DNA of 64,000 nt from Pseudonocardia terrae. GTDB lineage: Bacteria; Actinomycetota; Actinomycetes; Mycobacteriales; Pseudonocardiaceae. The notes beneath the pieces are model-generated. The model saw only the letters and a program-made list of their open reading frames with translations, searched no databases and was not told the origin of the DNA. The stretch is taken from the NCBI RefSeq assembly GCF_021343995.1, contig NZ_JAJTTE010000043.1:1-64000 (forward strand), read 5' to 3'. Below, one piece after another: positions 35,607 to 43,878 of this stretch (position 1 is its first letter; every line of letters starts with the position of its first letter). The translations under genes were made by a program, and so were the position numbers.

Positions 35607-37346
35607 GTCGGCGAGCCGGACCGCCGCCTCCAGCATCGCCGCGTGCACGAACGCCTGCGGCAGGTTGCCCCGCAGCTGGCGCTGCACCACGTCGTACTCC
35701 TCGGAGAACAGGCCGGGCGGTCCGCACGCGGCCCGGTTGCGCTCGAACCAGCGGGCGGCGCCGACCCGGTCGCCCTGCTGGTGGGAGGCCATGGCGGTGA
35801 GGAACCCGCACAGGAGGAAGGCGCCCTCGGCCTCGCCGAGCGGGCGCCCGTCGTGCCGGAACCGGTAGACGTAGCCGTCGCGGCCCAGGTCGGCGCGGAC
35901 CGCGTCGAGCGTGGCGGTCGAGCGCGGGTCGTCCGCGGGCAGGGCGCCCCGGAGCGCCGGGAGCAGGAGTGCGGCATCGACCCGGGGATCGTCGGGCGTG
36001 CGCTGCCAGCGGCCCGAGGGGTGCAGGGAGTCGTCCGCCGTCGCCGCCACGATGCGGTCCGCGAGGGCGTTCCACGCGGCGGCGTCGGACGCGGGCGCGG
36101 CGGCGGAGGCAACCTGACGCAGGCCGGCGGCGCAGATCAGCCGCGAGTGCGTCCAGCGTTCCGGGTCGAGCTCCCACAACCCGGCGTCGACGTCCTGCCA
36201 GCGCTTCTCGATCGCCGCGACCGCGACGGTGGCCGCCTGGAAGCCGTCCGTGTCGAGCCGGTCGTGCCGCGCGGCGGCGGCGAAGAGGAGCAGCGCCTCC
36301 CCGAAGGCGTCGAGCTGGAACTGCTTGCGCACGTGGTTGCCGATCACGTCCGAACCGCCCGGATAGCCGGGCAGGTCGTGGGTGCGCTGCGGTGGTACCG
36401 GCTCGCCGGTGGCCGTGTAGGCGGGCATCAGGTCCGGCCCGTCGGCCAGGATCCGGCCCGCGACGAACCCCGCGGCGTCGTCGAGCAGGGGATGCGGGCC
36501 CGCGGCGGCCACGGCCTGACCGGCGAAGCACTGGTCGCGGATCCAGACGAAGCGGTAGTCGTAGTCGCGCCCCTGGTCCGCCCGCTCGGGCAGGCTCGTC
36601 GTGCCGGCCGCGACCATCCCGCCGCCACCGGTGGTGAGGCCGCGCATGACCGCGTAGGCGTGGCGGGCGTCCCGGTCGGCGATGGTCGGTCCCAGGTCGG
36701 GGATGGCCTCCCGCCACCCGGCCTCGGTCTCGGCCCAGGCGCGGTCGGGCTCCGGCGGCGGGCCGTCGAACGCGACGTCGGAGAGCTCCAGCACCAGGTC
36801 GTGGTGCTCCCCCGGCGCCAGTCTCAGCTCGGTCGACAGCTCGCCGTCCTCCGGTCGCGCCTCCGGCGCGCCGCTCCAGCGCAGCCGCAAGGGTCCGCTC
36901 CGCCCGGTCCACACCCCGTCGTCGGAGCGGTGGACCCGGGAGAACGCGGCGTCGTCGAAGTTCGCGGCCGGCCGGAGCAGCACGTCGACCCGTGCCTCGC
37001 CGCGCACCGCCCGGACCCGGCGCAGGATCACGGCGCGGTGCGGATCACCGGGGAAGGCGAGCGCCTCGCGGCACTCCACGACGGTCTTCTCGTCGGTGAT
37101 CCAGCGCGACCGCCAGATCAGCGACCCGTCCTCGTAGTAGCCGCCCCACACGCTCCGCTGCTGGGGGGCCACGGCGTAGCAGCCCCGCCCCCCGAGCAGC
37201 GTGGACAGGACGGCGGGCGAGTCCCAGCGCGGCGCGCAGAGCCAGGCGATGTCCCCGCGCGGGCCGATCAGCGCGCCCCTCTCCCCGTCGGCGATCAGCG
37301 CATACTCACGCAGCACGTGCGGTCCCGGCGCCGTGCGTCGTTCCAC
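35604..37346 (-). CDS. Glycoside hydrolase family 15-like (glucoamylase/trehalase type)
   Basis: A 580-residue protein with an N-terminal beta domain (about 10-230: YALIADGERGALIGPRGDIA, WLCAPRWDSPAVLSTLLGG) and a C-terminal alpha/alpha barrel. DYRFVWIRDQCF contains the W-x-R-D signature; the acidic pair in GLFSEEYD near the C-terminus and QLDAFGEALLL fit GH15 active-site regions. Actinobacterial relatives act on alpha-glucans or trehalose. No signal peptide is visible, so a cytoplasmic role in glycogen or trehalose turnover is likely. Its stop lies in a 14-bp tandem duplication. Confidence 0.85.
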   Translation of the reverse strand: MERRTAPGPHVLREYALIADGERGALIGPRGDIAWLCAPRWDSPAVLSTLLGGRGCYAVAPQQRSVWGGYYEDGSLIWRSRWITDEKTVVECREALAFPGDPHRAVILRRVRAVRGEARVDVLLRPAANFDDAAFSRVHRSDDGVWTGRSGPLRLRWSGAPEARPEDGELSTELRLAPGEHHDLVLELSDVAFDGPPPEPDRAWAETEAGWREAIPDLGPTIADRDARHAYAVMRGLTTGGGGMVAAGTTSLPERADQGRDYDYRFVWIRDQCFAGQAVAAAGPHPLLDDAAGFVAGRILADGPDLMPAYTATGEPVPPQRTHDLPGYPGGSDVIGNHVRKQFQLDAFGEALLLFAAAARHDRLDTDGFQAATVAVAAIEKRWQDVDAGLWELDPERWTHSRLICAAGLRQVASAAAPASDAAAWNALADRIVAATADDSLHPSGRWQRTPDDPRVDAALLLPALRGALPADDPRSTATLDAVRADLGRDGYVYRFRHDGRPLGEAEGAFLLCGFLTAMASHQQGDRVGAARWFERNRAACGPPGLFSEEYDVVQRQLRGNLPQAFVHAAMLEAAVRLAD

Positions 37347-37367
37347 CCCTGCCTCCCCGCGGTCGAA

Positions 37368-37400
37368 CCTCCGGGCCGGCCACGGCGGCCGGCCCGGAGG
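37368..37400 (-). terminator. Strong hairpin downstream of the acetate-type permease gene
   Basis: A perfect 14-bp GC stem (37368-37381 with 37387-37400) with a five-base loop, just upstream of the GH15 ATG and 110 bases after the permease stop on the same strand. It probably ends the permease transcript. Confidence 0.65.
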
Positions 37401-37483
37401 GGGACTACCCGGTGCGCGGGACGGTCAGGAGGCCTCCCGCCTTGCGATCACCTGACGCCCTCGGGACCGGATGGTCAGGCGGG

Positions 37484-37507
37484 TCGTCGGCCGGATCGTC
37501 GGCCGGA
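37484..37507. repeat. Exact 12-bp tandem duplication next to the permease stop
   Basis: TCGTCGGCCGGA occurs at 37484-37495 and 37496-37507, beginning three bases after the permease stop on the - strand. On that strand TGACCATCCGG, which starts at the stop codon, also recurs about 38 bases downstream. This is the third gene end in the window with stop-linked repeats. Confidence 0.8.
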
Positions 37508-37510
37508 TGG

Positions 37511-38296
37511 TCACTGGCCCACGCGCGCCCCGGGCATGCCGCCGGAGTACTCGACCGGATCGTTCGGCCTGCGGCCGGGGATGTTCGACGCCGCGTCGAG
37601 CTTGCCCATCGGCAGGATCGTCCGGCCGCTCGTCGCGGCGAGCAGCATCGCACCGGCCACGTAGAAGGCCGAGCCCGCGGAGAAGACCAGCACCCAGCCA
37701 CCCGCGACGACCGCCCAGGCGAGCGGCGCGATCAGCCCGATCGCGAGCAGGACCGATCCCGCGGTCAGCAGGCCCAGCACGGTGAACAGGCCCACGCTCT
37801 CCGTCATCGCGGCGATCGTGCCGAACAGTGTGACCACCGAGAGGCCGATGAACCAGAACCCGAACGCGCGGGAGTCGACCGCACCCGCGGGAACCAGACC
37901 GGTCTGCCCGAGCAGCACGAGCGACCCCCAGGCCAGCCAGAACGTTCCCCAGGTGCCGTGCATCGCGGTGGCCAGCGTGTCGCGGGCGCGGTACGACCAC
38001 ATCCCCGCGAGCAACTGCCCGAGCCCGCCGAAGAACAGCGCGAAGGGCGCGATGACCGGGGCCGCCGTCGCCGGCGTTCCCCACCAGCCCGCGAGCAGCG
38101 TGGCGACCATCAACGTCGCGGTGGCGAAGCCGAACAGGCCGAGCACGGACGGTGCGGCCACCGGCGTCAGCACGATCCGGCTGCGGTCCTCCCAGACCTC
38201 CTTCCCCACCATGCCGTCCGACGGGTTCCCGGGTGTGGCCGGGTCGCCGCCCTGTCCCGCGCGGAGCGGATCCGTCGTTCGGTGACCTGCACGCAT
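37511..38296 (-). CDS. GPR1/FUN34/YaaH-family acetate/succinate permease
   Basis: A 261-residue protein with six membrane helices after a hydrophilic N-terminus of about 45 residues. APSVLGLFGFATATLM is close to the family signature (NPAPLGL-x-GF). The family moves acetate, succinate or ammonium-linked substrates across the cytoplasmic membrane. The ATG at 38294-38296 follows GAGGAGG; the frame upstream to 38533 is a shadow. With pyruvate oxidase and hydroxyacid dehydrogenase genes nearby, acetate is the likely substrate, though a GH15 gene lies between. Confidence 0.85.
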   Translation of the reverse strand: MRAGHRTTDPLRAGQGGDPATPGNPSDGMVGKEVWEDRSRIVLTPVAAPSVLGLFGFATATLMVATLLAGWWGTPATAAPVIAPFALFFGGLGQLLAGMWSYRARDTLATAMHGTWGTFWLAWGSLVLLGQTGLVPAGAVDSRAFGFWFIGLSVVTLFGTIAAMTESVGLFTVLGLLTAGSVLLAIGLIAPLAWAVVAGGWVLVFSAGSAFYVAGAMLLAATSGRTILPMGKLDAASNIPGRRPNDPVEYSGGMPGARVGQ

Positions 38297-38393
38297 GTCG
38301 TCCTCCTCAGGGTCGACGTCGTCGGGTCGCGGGTGACACCGTGCGGGCGGCACAAACGCCGGCCCGCCTGACGACTTCCTGACGACGGAGGAC

Positions 38394-38426
38394 GAAGCGG
38401 ACGGCGACGTGGTCGCCGTCCGCTTC
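38394..38426 (-). terminator. Strong hairpin downstream of the flavohaemoglobin gene
   Basis: A perfect 15-bp stem (38394-38408 with 38412-38426) and a three-base loop, 21 bases after the flavohaemoglobin stop. It is the longest perfect hairpin I found in the window. Confidence 0.75.
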
Positions 38427-38447
38427 CGGGTGGGTGGTGGGACCCGG

Positions 38448-39635
38448 TCAGCGCTGGTCGAGTCCGAGGTCGGGGCCGAAGACCTCGTAGTGGATGTCCG
38501 CGGCGGGCACGCCGCGCTCGAGCAGCTGGCCACGCACGGAGCGCATGAACCCGACCGGTCCGCACAGGTAGGCCACGGTGTCGGCGGGGACGTCGAGACC
38601 GGCCAGGTCGACCAGCCCGGTGCGCTCGGTCGGCCAGGGCTGCTCGGGGCGCTCGTACCAGACCGCCGCCTGCGCGTCGGGCAGCTTCGCGACGAGCTGC
38701 TCGAGGTCGGCCCGGAGCGGGTGGCTGTGCGGGGTGCGGTCGGCGTGGACGGCGAGCACCGGGCGCGGCGAGTCGACGGCCGCGAGGTGGCCCAGCATGT
38801 CGATCATCGGCGTGGCGCCGATGCCGGCCGAGGCCAGGAGCACGGGCCGATCGCCCTCGTCGAGGACGACGTCGCCGAAGGGACGGCTGACGCGCAGCAC
38901 GTCACCGAGCCGCACCCGGTCGTGCAGGTGGACGGAGACCTCCCCGTCCGGCGTGCCGGCGACCCGCTTGACGCTGAAGCGCAGGGTGTCCGGACGCTGG
39001 GTGGACACGCTGTACTGGCGGATCTGGTGGGCACCGTCGGGCAGCGCGACCTGCACCGAGACGTACTGCCCGGGCCGCGACGCGGCGACGGGTTCGCCGT
39101 CGGTGGGTCGGAGGATGAAGGTGGTGACGTCGTCGGTCTCGCGCAGCAGCCCGACGACGCGGTGGTCGCGCCAGGTGTCCCCCGCCTCGACACCGGCCTC
39201 CGCGTACAGCCGCGACTCGATCGCGACCAGGGCGTTGGCCATCAGCCAGTACACCTCGTCCCAGGCCGCGGCGACCTCCTCGGTGACCGCCTCGCCCAGC
39301 ACCTCGACGATGGCGGCGAACAGGTGGGTGTGGACGATCGCGTACTGGTCCCGGGTGATGCCGAGCGACGCGTGCTTGTGCGCGATGCGGGCCAGCATCG
39401 CGTCGGGCCGCTCATCGGGTCGGTCCAGCAGCGCGGTGGCGAACACCGCGATGGACCCGGCGAGCGCTCGCGCCTGGGTGCCGTTCGCCTGGTTGCCCCG
39501 GTTGAACAGGTCGCGCAGCAGTTCGGGGTGGGCGGCGAACAGCCGGCGGTAGAAGACGGTGGTGATCTCGTCGACCGCGGCGGCGACCGCGGGCAGGGTC
39601 GCCCGGACGGTGGTGGCGGACTTCTCGGACAGCAT
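38448..39635 (-). CDS. hmp: Flavohaemoglobin, nitric oxide dioxygenase (Hmp)
   Basis: A 395-residue three-domain enzyme that converts NO and O2 to nitrate using NAD(P)H. The globin domain (about 1-135) carries the proximal histidine in IAHKHASLGI and the helix-B tyrosine in TVFYRRLFAAHPEL. The FAD domain has RQYSVST, and the NAD domain has SAGIGATPMIDML and ends YEVFGPD. The start is ATG 39633-39635 with GGAG nine bases upstream; the ATG at 39650 is possible. The upstream gap shares a motif with the nsrR promoter, and nsrR is the next gene upstream, so NO control is likely. Confidence 0.94.
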   Translation of the reverse strand: MLSEKSATTVRATLPAVAAAVDEITTVFYRRLFAAHPELLRDLFNRGNQANGTQARALAGSIAVFATALLDRPDERPDAMLARIAHKHASLGITRDQYAIVHTHLFAAIVEVLGEAVTEEVAAAWDEVYWLMANALVAIESRLYAEAGVEAGDTWRDHRVVGLLRETDDVTTFILRPTDGEPVAASRPGQYVSVQVALPDGAHQIRQYSVSTQRPDTLRFSVKRVAGTPDGEVSVHLHDRVRLGDVLRVSRPFGDVVLDEGDRPVLLASAGIGATPMIDMLGHLAAVDSPRPVLAVHADRTPHSHPLRADLEQLVAKLPDAQAAVWYERPEQPWPTERTGLVDLAGLDVPADTVAYLCGPVGFMRSVRGQLLERGVPAADIHYEVFGPDLGLDQR

Positions 39636-39652
39636 CGGGAGCGGCTCCAAAT

Positions 39653-39662
39653 CAGAATCTGG
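39653..39662. promoter_or_regulatory. Putative NsrR site upstream of hmp
   Basis: CAGAATCTGG lies 18 bases before the hmp ATG. It is a near-palindrome (CAGA/TCTG) and matches CGGAATCCTGG, which lies about 20 bases before the nsrR GTG (40178-40188). The shared motif at equal distance before both starts suggests one repressor, most simply NsrR. It is not the textbook NsrR box. Confidence 0.4.
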
Positions 39663-39710
39663 AATTCGTGTTCTCCGCGCGGTGGCTCCGCGCGCACGTG
39701 GTGGGGGTGT

Positions 39711-40157
39711 TCAGCCCGTAGCTGCCGGCGGGGCGAGGCCGAGCAGCAGCGGACCGGTCGGGGCGTCGACGAGGTCGTCGATCGAGTAGGGGTCGAGCGC
39801 GGCGTAGAAGGCCTCTCGGGCCTCCCGCAGCGCCGTGCGCAGCCGGCAGCCGGAGCGCAGCGGGCAGGGCGGGTCGTCGTCGCAGCCGACGACGTCGCCC
39901 TCGCCCTCGAGGGCGCGCACGAGGCGGCCGACCGAGCCGTACCGCCCCGCCGAGGTCAGCGCCAGGCCTCCGCCGCGACCACGCCGAGCCTCGAGCACCC
40001 CGAGGTGCCGCAGGCGGGTCACGATCTTGGCCGCGTGGCTGTAGGGCGCCCCCACGGCCGCGGCGATCTCGCGGGTGGGCGGGCACTCGCCCTGGTCGAG
40101 CACCGCGATTCGCATCAGAATGCGCAGCGCCAGATCGGTGGCCGCGGTCAGTCGCAC
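39711..40157 (-). CDS. nsrR: Rrf2-family NO sensor, NsrR-like repressor
   Basis: A 148-residue Rrf2 protein. The winged helix has PPTREIAAAVGAPYSHAAKI and VTRLRHLGVLEARRGRGGG. The three cysteines in GCDDDPPCPLRSGCRL (spacing C-x5-C-x5-C) fit the NsrR iron-sulphur cluster ligands. NsrR represses NO-detoxification genes until NO damages the cluster. GTG 40155-40157 is the start that gives the usual N-terminus; the frame upstream is unlike the family. It sits directly upstream of hmp on the same strand. Confidence 0.9.
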   Translation of the reverse strand: MRLTAATDLALRILMRIAVLDQGECPPTREIAAAVGAPYSHAAKIVTRLRHLGVLEARRGRGGGLALTSAGRYGSVGRLVRALEGEGDVVGCDDDPPCPLRSGCRLRTALREAREAFYAALDPYSIDDLVDAPTGPLLLGLAPPAATG

Positions 40158-40176
40158 GAGAGCGACACTAGGAAAA

Positions 40177-40188
40177 CCGGAATCCTGG
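40177..40188. promoter_or_regulatory. Putative NsrR site upstream of nsrR
   Basis: CCGGAATCCTGG, about 20 bases before the nsrR GTG, shares the core GAATC-TGG with the element before hmp. Autoregulation of NsrR is common in the family; here it is inferred from the paired motif. Confidence 0.35.
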
Positions 40189-40331
40189 AGTCGACTACAC
40201 GGAGCGTGTGCAGGAACACGCTGCCATCCCACGATCCGGTGACCTGCATCGACACTCTCCGTGAGGGGCGGAGGTCACACTCGGCGGCGTGCCCGTGTCT
40301 GCCGGCGCGTCCGGCTTCGTAGGCTGCGCCC

Positions 40332-40991
40332 GTGGTCGAGTCGAGCCATCTCCGCGACACCCGCAGCGGCTACGACGCCATCGCACTCCCGTACGACGCG
40401 ACGTTCCGCGCCGAGCTGGCAGACAGCCCGCTCGATCGCGCCATGCTCGCCGGCTTCGCCGAGCTCGTCACCGGACGGCACCCGGACGGCCGGCTGGTCG
40501 AGGTCGGCAGCGGACCCGGCCACGTGACTGCGCACCTGCACGGCCTCGGTCTGGAGATCCGCGGGGTCGACCTCTCCCCGGCGATGGTCGAGCTCGCCCG
40601 TCGCGAGCACCCCGGGATCACCTTCGACGCCGGCGAGATGGGCGCACTCGACGCCTCCGACGGGAGCCTGGCAGGCCTCGTCGCCTGGTACTCGATCATC
40701 CACGTCCCTCCGGCGCGCCTGCCCGCGGTGTTCACCGAATTCCACCGCGTGCTCGTGGACGGAGGCCTCCTCCTGCTGGGCTTCCAGGTGGGCGACGACG
40801 TCCTGCACTTCGACGAGGCCTTCGGCCATCAGGTCTCGCTGGACTTCCACCGCCTCGAGCCCGCCACGGTGACGGCCCTGCTCGACGAGGCCGGGTTCGA
40901 GGTCATCGCCCAGCTCGTCCGCGCCCCGGCTCCGGCCTCGGCCGCCACGAAGATCCCACAGGCGAGCCTCATCGCCCGCAAGCGTCCCTGA
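40332..40991 (+). CDS. Class I SAM-dependent methyltransferase
   Basis: A 219-residue methyltransferase. LVEVGSGPGHVTAHL is the SAM motif I, IRGVDLSPAMVELARR the acidic strand, and GLVAWYSIIHVPPARLP with VLVDGGLLLLGFQ are later Methyltransf_11 motifs. GTG 40332 is the best start. It stands between divergent nsrR and the murT gene with no clear partner. The substrate is unknown. Confidence 0.83.
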   Translation: MVESSHLRDTRSGYDAIALPYDATFRAELADSPLDRAMLAGFAELVTGRHPDGRLVEVGSGPGHVTAHLHGLGLEIRGVDLSPAMVELARREHPGITFDAGEMGALDASDGSLAGLVAWYSIIHVPPARLPAVFTEFHRVLVDGGLLLLGFQVGDDVLHFDEAFGHQVSLDFHRLEPATVTALLDEAGFEVIAQLVRAPAPASAATKIPQASLIARKRP

Positions 40992-41295
40992 CGGCTCGCG
41001 CCGGCAGCCGCACCGACGACCGGTCACCGGAGCCACGTGACTCCGGGCGGCCGCAGTGGTGCCCCCGCCGTGGGGTCCAGGGGACCTTCGTCCGGAGGTA
41101 GCGGACCTTCGCCTGCTCACGGACGCCGCACGCGTCCCGCACGATCGGTCGACCGGGACTCCCGGTGCGGCGGCGGCCGAACGATGGGGGGCGGGGATGG
41201 TCGAGATCGACGTGCCGCACGGAGACCGGCGCCGGATGCCGGCGATGGACGTGCCGACCGTTCCGCTGCCGCGGAACCCGACGGTCGTCGTGCCG

Positions 41296-42582
41296 ATGTC
41301 GAGGTACGGGGTCCTGCCCGACAGACGATCTGCGGCGTCGCCGAGGCCGTCCCGGACGACGCCGAGATCACGTCTCGCCGTCGCCCTCGGCCGCGCGGTG
41401 GTCGGCGGGTGCCGGCGGCTGGGTCGAGCCGGTGCCGTCCTCGGAGGTCGGGTCGCCCTGGCCGTCGACCCGCAGCTCCTGGCCACGCTGGCGGCCGGCC
41501 GGACCGTGATCCTGGTGTCCGGGACGAACGGTAAGACCACCACCACCGCCATGGTCGCCGCCGCAATGGGCGGCGCGGGCGACGTCGCCACCAACCGGAC
41601 CGGCGCGAACATGCCCGACGGCCTGGTCACCGCGCTGATGGACGCCCCCGACTCCGGCCAGGCGGTTCTCGAGGTGGACGAGGGCTACCTCCCTCGGGTC
41701 GTCGTCGGCATCCGACCTGCGACCGTGGTCCTGCTGAACCTCAGCCGCGACCAGCTCGACCGCGTCGGCGAGGTCGCGACGACCGCCCGCCGCATCCGCG
41801 AAGCGCTCACCGCGAGTCCCGGCACGACGGTGGTCGCGAACGCCGCCGACCCTCTCGTCGTGTCCGCGGTCGCCGGGGCGCGCGAGGTGATCTGGGTCCG
41901 GCCGCACCGTGCCTGGCGCCGGGACGCCTCGACCTGTCCCGACTGTGGTGGCCCCCTCGAGTGCCGGTCCGATCCGTGGTCGTGCCCAGGGTGCGGGATC
42001 ACGCAGCCCGTCGCGGCGTGGACGACGGACCCGGGGGACACACTGACGGGCCCCGACGGCGCATCCGTCCCGCTCGACCTCGCGCTGCCGGGGGACATGA
42101 ATCGTGTCAACGCGACCTTCGCGACGGCCGCGGCGGTCCGGCACGGGCTCGGCGTCGCCGTCGCGACGGCCCGCATCGCGTCGGTGGACGACGTCGCGGG
42201 CCGGTACCGCACCGTGCCGCACCCCGATGGCTCGGCTCGCCTGCTCCTCGCCAAGAACCCCGCCGGCTGGACGGAGATCCTCGACCTGCTCGACAGGACC
42301 ACCGGGCCGGTCGTGGTGGCGGTGAACGCGCGCGAGGCCGACGGCCGCGACCCGTCCTGGTTGTGGGACGTGGAGCTGGAACGCCTGCGTGGGCGCGACG
42401 TCGTCGCCACGGGTGACCGCGCCGCCGACCTGTCGGTGCGCCTGGCCTACGCCGAGGTGCCGCACCGGGTGATCGCCGACCCGTTCGATGCCGTCCTCAC
42501 GACGGGCGGCGACAGTCATCTGGTCGCCGACTACACGGCGTTCGTCAGCGTGCGGGACCGGCTCTGCCGGGGTGGGCGCTGA
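41296..42582 (+). CDS. murT: MurT, lipid II isoglutaminyl synthase (ligase subunit)
   Basis: About 428 residues. MurT activates the D-Glu carboxylate of lipid II for amidation, using ammonia from GatD. The Mur-ligase P-loop is ILVSGTNGKTTTTAM, followed by TNRTGANMPDGL and EVDEGYLPRVV. The MurT-specific zinc ribbon is CPDCGG and CPGCG in the middle, and the C-terminal DUF1727 region is present. The start is uncertain: ATG 41296 is my choice, and the frame is open back to 41056. Its TGA shares one base with the gatD ATG. The two subunits act at the inner face of the membrane. Confidence 0.9.
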   Translation: MSRYGVLPDRRSAASPRPSRTTPRSRLAVALGRAVVGGCRRLGRAGAVLGGRVALAVDPQLLATLAAGRTVILVSGTNGKTTTTAMVAAAMGGAGDVATNRTGANMPDGLVTALMDAPDSGQAVLEVDEGYLPRVVVGIRPATVVLLNLSRDQLDRVGEVATTARRIREALTASPGTTVVANAADPLVVSAVAGAREVIWVRPHRAWRRDASTCPDCGGPLECRSDPWSCPGCGITQPVAAWTTDPGDTLTGPDGASVPLDLALPGDMNRVNATFATAAAVRHGLGVAVATARIASVDDVAGRYRTVPHPDGSARLLLAKNPAGWTEILDLLDRTTGPVVVAVNAREADGRDPSWLWDVELERLRGRDVVATGDRAADLSVRLAYAEVPHRVIADPFDAVLTTGGDSHLVADYTAFVSVRDRLCRGGR

Positions 42583-43310
42583 TGCCACGGCCCTCCGACG
42601 TCCGGATCGCGGTGCTCCTCCCCGACCTGCTGAGCACGTACGGGGACCGCGGCAACGACCGCGTGCTGGCCCAGCGCCTGCGGTGGCGTGGGTTCGGGGT
42701 CGAGACCGTCCTCGTCGAGGTGGGACCGGTCCCGGCGGAATGCGACCTCTACGTCCTCGGCGGCGGCGAGGACGCGGCCCAGCTGATCGCGACCCAGCGG
42801 CTGCGCGCGTCCACGGGGCTGCACCGCGCTGCGGACCGTGGTGCGCCGGTCCTGGCCGTCTGCGCGGGACTGCAGATCCTCGGAGAGTCGTTCTCGACAG
42901 CCGACGGTACCCCCGAACCGGGACTCGGCCTGCTCGACATCCGCACCACGCTGCGCGCCCGGCGTGCCGTCGGTGAGATCGTCACGCGCACCGTGCTGCC
43001 CGAGCTCGAGGGGCTGGCCCTCACCGGCTTCGAGAACCACGCCGGCGCCACCCACCTGGGCCAGGGGGTGCGGCCGCTCGGCACCGTGGTGCAGGGCGTC
43101 GGCAACGGGGCGGGTGCTCCGACGGAGGGCGCCGTGTCCGGCCGGATCCTCGGCAGCTACCTGCACGGCCCGCTGCTGGCCCGCAACCCGCAGGTCGCCG
43201 ATCTCCTGTTGACGTGGGCGACCGGGGAGGCCCTCACCCCACTCGCGATGCCGGAGGTCGAGGTGCTGCGCGCCGAGCGGCTCCGGGCCCATCGCCGGGC
43301 CACCCGCTGA
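42582..43310 (+). CDS. gatD: GatD, lipid II isoglutaminyl synthase (glutaminase subunit)
   Basis: A 242-residue class I glutamine amidotransferase. It releases ammonia from glutamine for MurT. The nucleophile cysteine lies in LAVCAGLQILGESF and the catalytic histidine in LGSYLHGPLLARNP; DLYVLGGGEDAAQL is the CobB/CobQ-like substrate region. The 1-base overlap with murT (TGATG) keeps the two products equimolar. Amidation of peptidoglycan is needed for cross-linking in many Gram-positive bacteria. Confidence 0.93.
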   Translation: MPRPSDVRIAVLLPDLLSTYGDRGNDRVLAQRLRWRGFGVETVLVEVGPVPAECDLYVLGGGEDAAQLIATQRLRASTGLHRAADRGAPVLAVCAGLQILGESFSTADGTPEPGLGLLDIRTTLRARRAVGEIVTRTVLPELEGLALTGFENHAGATHLGQGVRPLGTVVQGVGNGAGAPTEGAVSGRILGSYLHGPLLARNPQVADLLLTWATGEALTPLAMPEVEVLRAERLRAHRRATR

Positions 43311-43420
43311 CCTCTCGCGCCGTCCCGGTGTCGGCGGTCGACGGCGCGTCTTCCGCCGGTGCTCCCGGCTGTCATTCGGACACACCGGCGTGGATGTCCT
43401 TTGACCTCCCTCCGAAGGCC

Positions 43421-43705
43421 TCAGCGTTCTGCCCGGCGGGCCACTCTGCGCCGATGGCGGCGCAGGACGCCCAGCCCGAACCACACCAGCGCGCCGAGCA
43501 ACGCGGTGACCAGCGTGAACAGCCACAGCGGCCAGGACCAGCTCCAGACGAGGAAGTGCAGGGTGACCGGTGCCGTGTTCTGGATCATGAACACGAGGAG
43601 GAGCCCGACGCCGACGAGGGTCGCGATCACCCCGCCGCTGAGTCGTCGGCCCCCGCGCCCCTCCGCGGTACCGGTCGTCCTACCAGGGCTCACCTGCTCG
43701 ACCAT
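43421..43705 (-). CDS. LapA-domain small membrane protein
   Basis: A 94-residue protein with two membrane helices (GVIATLVGVGLLLVFMIQNT and LWLFTLVTALLGALVWFGLG) and a basic C-terminus (RRHRRRVARR). QNTAPVTLHFLVW between the helices is the LapA/DUF1049 signature. Relatives work in envelope assembly, in part with LapB in Gram-negatives; the actinobacterial role is unknown. ATG 43703-43705 has GGAGAG upstream. It is monocistronic, downstream of and separate from the conservon. Confidence 0.78.
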   Translation of the reverse strand: MVEQVSPGRTTGTAEGRGGRRLSGGVIATLVGVGLLLVFMIQNTAPVTLHFLVWSWSWPLWLFTLVTALLGALVWFGLGVLRRHRRRVARRAER

Positions 43706-43833
43706 CACGCTCTCCACCCGCTCGGCAGCCGTGCGTCCTCGCGGCAGGGTCGGGCCCCGCGCACGTGGGCGTAAGGGCCTTAGGTCTCCCCCGCAGACGG
43801 GCGAGTCGACCGGTGACGATCTGCAGACGCAAA

Positions 43834-43863
43834 GGGGCGCCTGCTGCGAGCAGCAGGCGCCCC
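43834..43863 (-). terminator. Terminator of the conservon operon
   Basis: A perfect 13-bp stem (43834-43846 with 43851-43863) with a CGAG loop, 15 bases after the monooxygenase stop on the - strand and followed on that strand by TTTGCG. Confidence 0.75.
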
Positions 43864-43878
43864 CCGGTGGACCGTCGG

